Below, one piece after another: positions 62,988 to 64,000 of a stretch of DNA of 64,000 nucleotides. The notes beneath the pieces were generated by a model. It worked only from the letters and a program-made list of their open reading frames with translations. It had not been told where the DNA came from and searched no databases. The DNA is taken from positions 62,001-126,000 of the forward strand of contig SUUK01000004.1 of the NCBI GenBank assembly GCA_015062535.1, read 5' to 3'. Each line of letters starts with the position of its first letter. Position 1 is the first letter of the stretch. A program made the position numbers and the translations under genes. The stretch is from Alphaproteobacteria bacterium (GTDB lineage Bacteria > Pseudomonadota > Alphaproteobacteria > RF32 > CAG-239).

Positions 62988-64000
62988 ATGGAAAACACTC
63001 AATTGACTAAAAATGTTTTTTATGTAGGCGTTGACGATAAAGATATCGATTTATTTGAAGGTCAATATGTTGTACCTGATGGTATTTCTTATAACTCATA
63101 TGTAATTATGGATGAGAAAATTGCAGTAATGGACACCGTTGATTTAAGAAAATGTAATGAATGGTTGGAAAACTTAGAAAAAACATTAAACGGTAAAGAA
63201 CCTGATTATTTGGTTGTATTACATATGGAGCCAGACCATGCTGGAAGTATGGAGAAATTTTTAAATAAATACACAAACGCAAAAGTTGTTGCTAATGATA
63301 AAACTTTTGTAATGATGGGACAATTTTTTGATAAATTAAACCTAGAAAACAGAAAAGTAGTAGTTAAAGAAGGCGACACTTTGAGCTTAGGCGATAGTGA
63401 ACTCACATTTGTTATGGCTCCTATGGTTCATTGGCCAGAGGTTATGGTTGCGTATGAAAGTAAAGAAAAAATCTTATTTTCCGCAGATGGTTTTGGTAAA
63501 TTTGGCGCACTTGACGTTGATGATGAATGGGACTGCGAAGCAAGACGCTATTATATTAATATTGTTGGAAAATATGGCGCACAAGTTCAAGCATTACTTA
63601 AAAAAGCAGCAACTCTTGATATTCAAAAGATTTTCCCTCTTCACGGCCCAATGCTTACAGACAACTTAAGTCATTACATAAACAAATACGATATTTGGAG
63701 TAGCTACAGACCGGAAGATGAAGGTATTTTTATTGCCTACACATCTATTTATGGCAATACAAAAAATGCAGCTTACAAACTAAAAGAAATTATCGAAAGC
63801 AAAAGTAATGTAAAAGTCAGCATTGCAGACCTTGCTCGTGATGATATGCACGAATCTGTTGAAGACGCTTTTCGCTATGACAGACTCGTTTTAGCATGTC
63901 CTACATATGATGGCGGACTTTTCCCTTATATGGAAAAATTCATAAACCACTTAAAAGCTAAAAATTATCAAAATCGCACAGTTGCTTTTATTGAAAATGG
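62988..64000 (+). CDS. fprA: Flavo-diiron protein (A-type flavoprotein), partial
   Basis: The gene begins at ATG 62988 (AAAGGAGC site) and is open to the right edge (337 codons seen). The metallo-beta-lactamase-like domain carries the diiron ligands: HMEPDH near residue 78, a His in MVHWPE, an Asp in SADGFG and a His in PLHGPM. A flavodoxin domain begins at about 245 with FIAYTSIYGNTKNAA (FMN phosphate loop). These enzymes reduce O2 to water, or NO, and protect anaerobes and microaerophiles. The end of the gene lies outside the window. Confidence 0.94.
   Translation, partial: MENTQLTKNVFYVGVDDKDIDLFEGQYVVPDGISYNSYVIMDEKIAVMDTVDLRKCNEWLENLEKTLNGKEPDYLVVLHMEPDHAGSMEKFLNKYTNAKVVANDKTFVMMGQFFDKLNLENRKVVVKEGDTLSLGDSELTFVMAPMVHWPEVMVAYESKEKILFSADGFGKFGALDVDDEWDCEARRYYINIVGKYGAQVQALLKKAATLDIQKIFPLHGPMLTDNLSHYINKYDIWSSYRPEDEGIFIAYTSIYGNTKNAAYKLKEIIESKSNVKVSIADLARDDMHESVEDAFRYDRLVLACPTYDGGLFPYMEKFINHLKAKNYQNRTVAFIEN

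Overview
The window is AT-rich chromosomal DNA from an alphaproteobacterium. The evidence is the alphaproteobacterial order of the F0 ATP synthase genes with separate b' and b subunits (I-a-c-b'-b), AddA/AddB in place of RecBCD, an xerD/aroK divergence, a Mic60-like plus HemY pair next to tsaD, and uvrC-pgsA linkage. A flavo-diiron protein (FprA type), a ValS that resembles the archaeal-like enzyme of Rickettsia, and a pilin starting G|RSMIEML suggest a low-oxygen, probably gut- or host-associated lineage. That placement is inference from memory of such genomes, not a search result. I saw no tRNA, rRNA, CRISPR array, insertion sequence, relaxase or coupling protein.

Layout: (1) 1-18975, minus strand: a VirB-type type IV secretion system (T4SS). 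In transcription order it has three VirB2-like pilins, VirB3, VirB4, five exported coiled-coil proteins of 239 to 1815 residues where VirB5/VirB6 would be expected, VirB8, a VirB7-like lipoprotein, a second VirB8, and a VirB9 that runs off the left edge with a long Asn-rich tail. (2) 19270-30457: divergent from it, a type IVb pilus set: OmpA-like protein, TcpQ-type lipoprotein, secretin PilN, PilO2, PilP, extension ATPase, GspF-like platform protein and a pilin-like protein, then a convergent PilT-like ATPase. The likely major pilin is about 30 kb away (58715-59332, minus). (3) 30474-35087, minus: F0 ATP synthase, DsbA-like protein, DUF721/DciA-like protein, XerD and a 46-residue membrane protein. 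(4) 35187-43720, plus: aroK, rph, rdgB, addB, addA, trxA. (5) 43848-53184, minus: EnvZ/OmpR-like pair, pgsA, uvrC, two paralogous membrane glycosyltransferases, nth, tsaD. (6) 53273-57100, plus: Mic60-like protein, HemY, ADP-dependent sugar kinase. (7) 57106-64000: a 22-codon mini-ORF, pyrE, a non-coding hairpin array, the pilin, smpB, valS and the start of a flavo-diiron protein.

The most unusual feature is the non-coding locus at 58033-58470. It holds three tandem hairpins with different but perfectly paired 10-13 bp arms and a shared loop motif, followed on the minus strand by a strong intrinsic terminator. Read on the minus strand the loops carry CUCCCUCCC-type anti-Shine-Dalgarno sequence. 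Two loops match the ribosome-binding regions of T4SS genes in this window closely: 23 of 25 positions for the second VirB2-like gene, and 13 contiguous pairs for the 745-residue exported protein. My hypothesis is an RNA regulator (or sponge) of the T4SS. The second highlight is the expanded block of exported proteins inside the T4SS.
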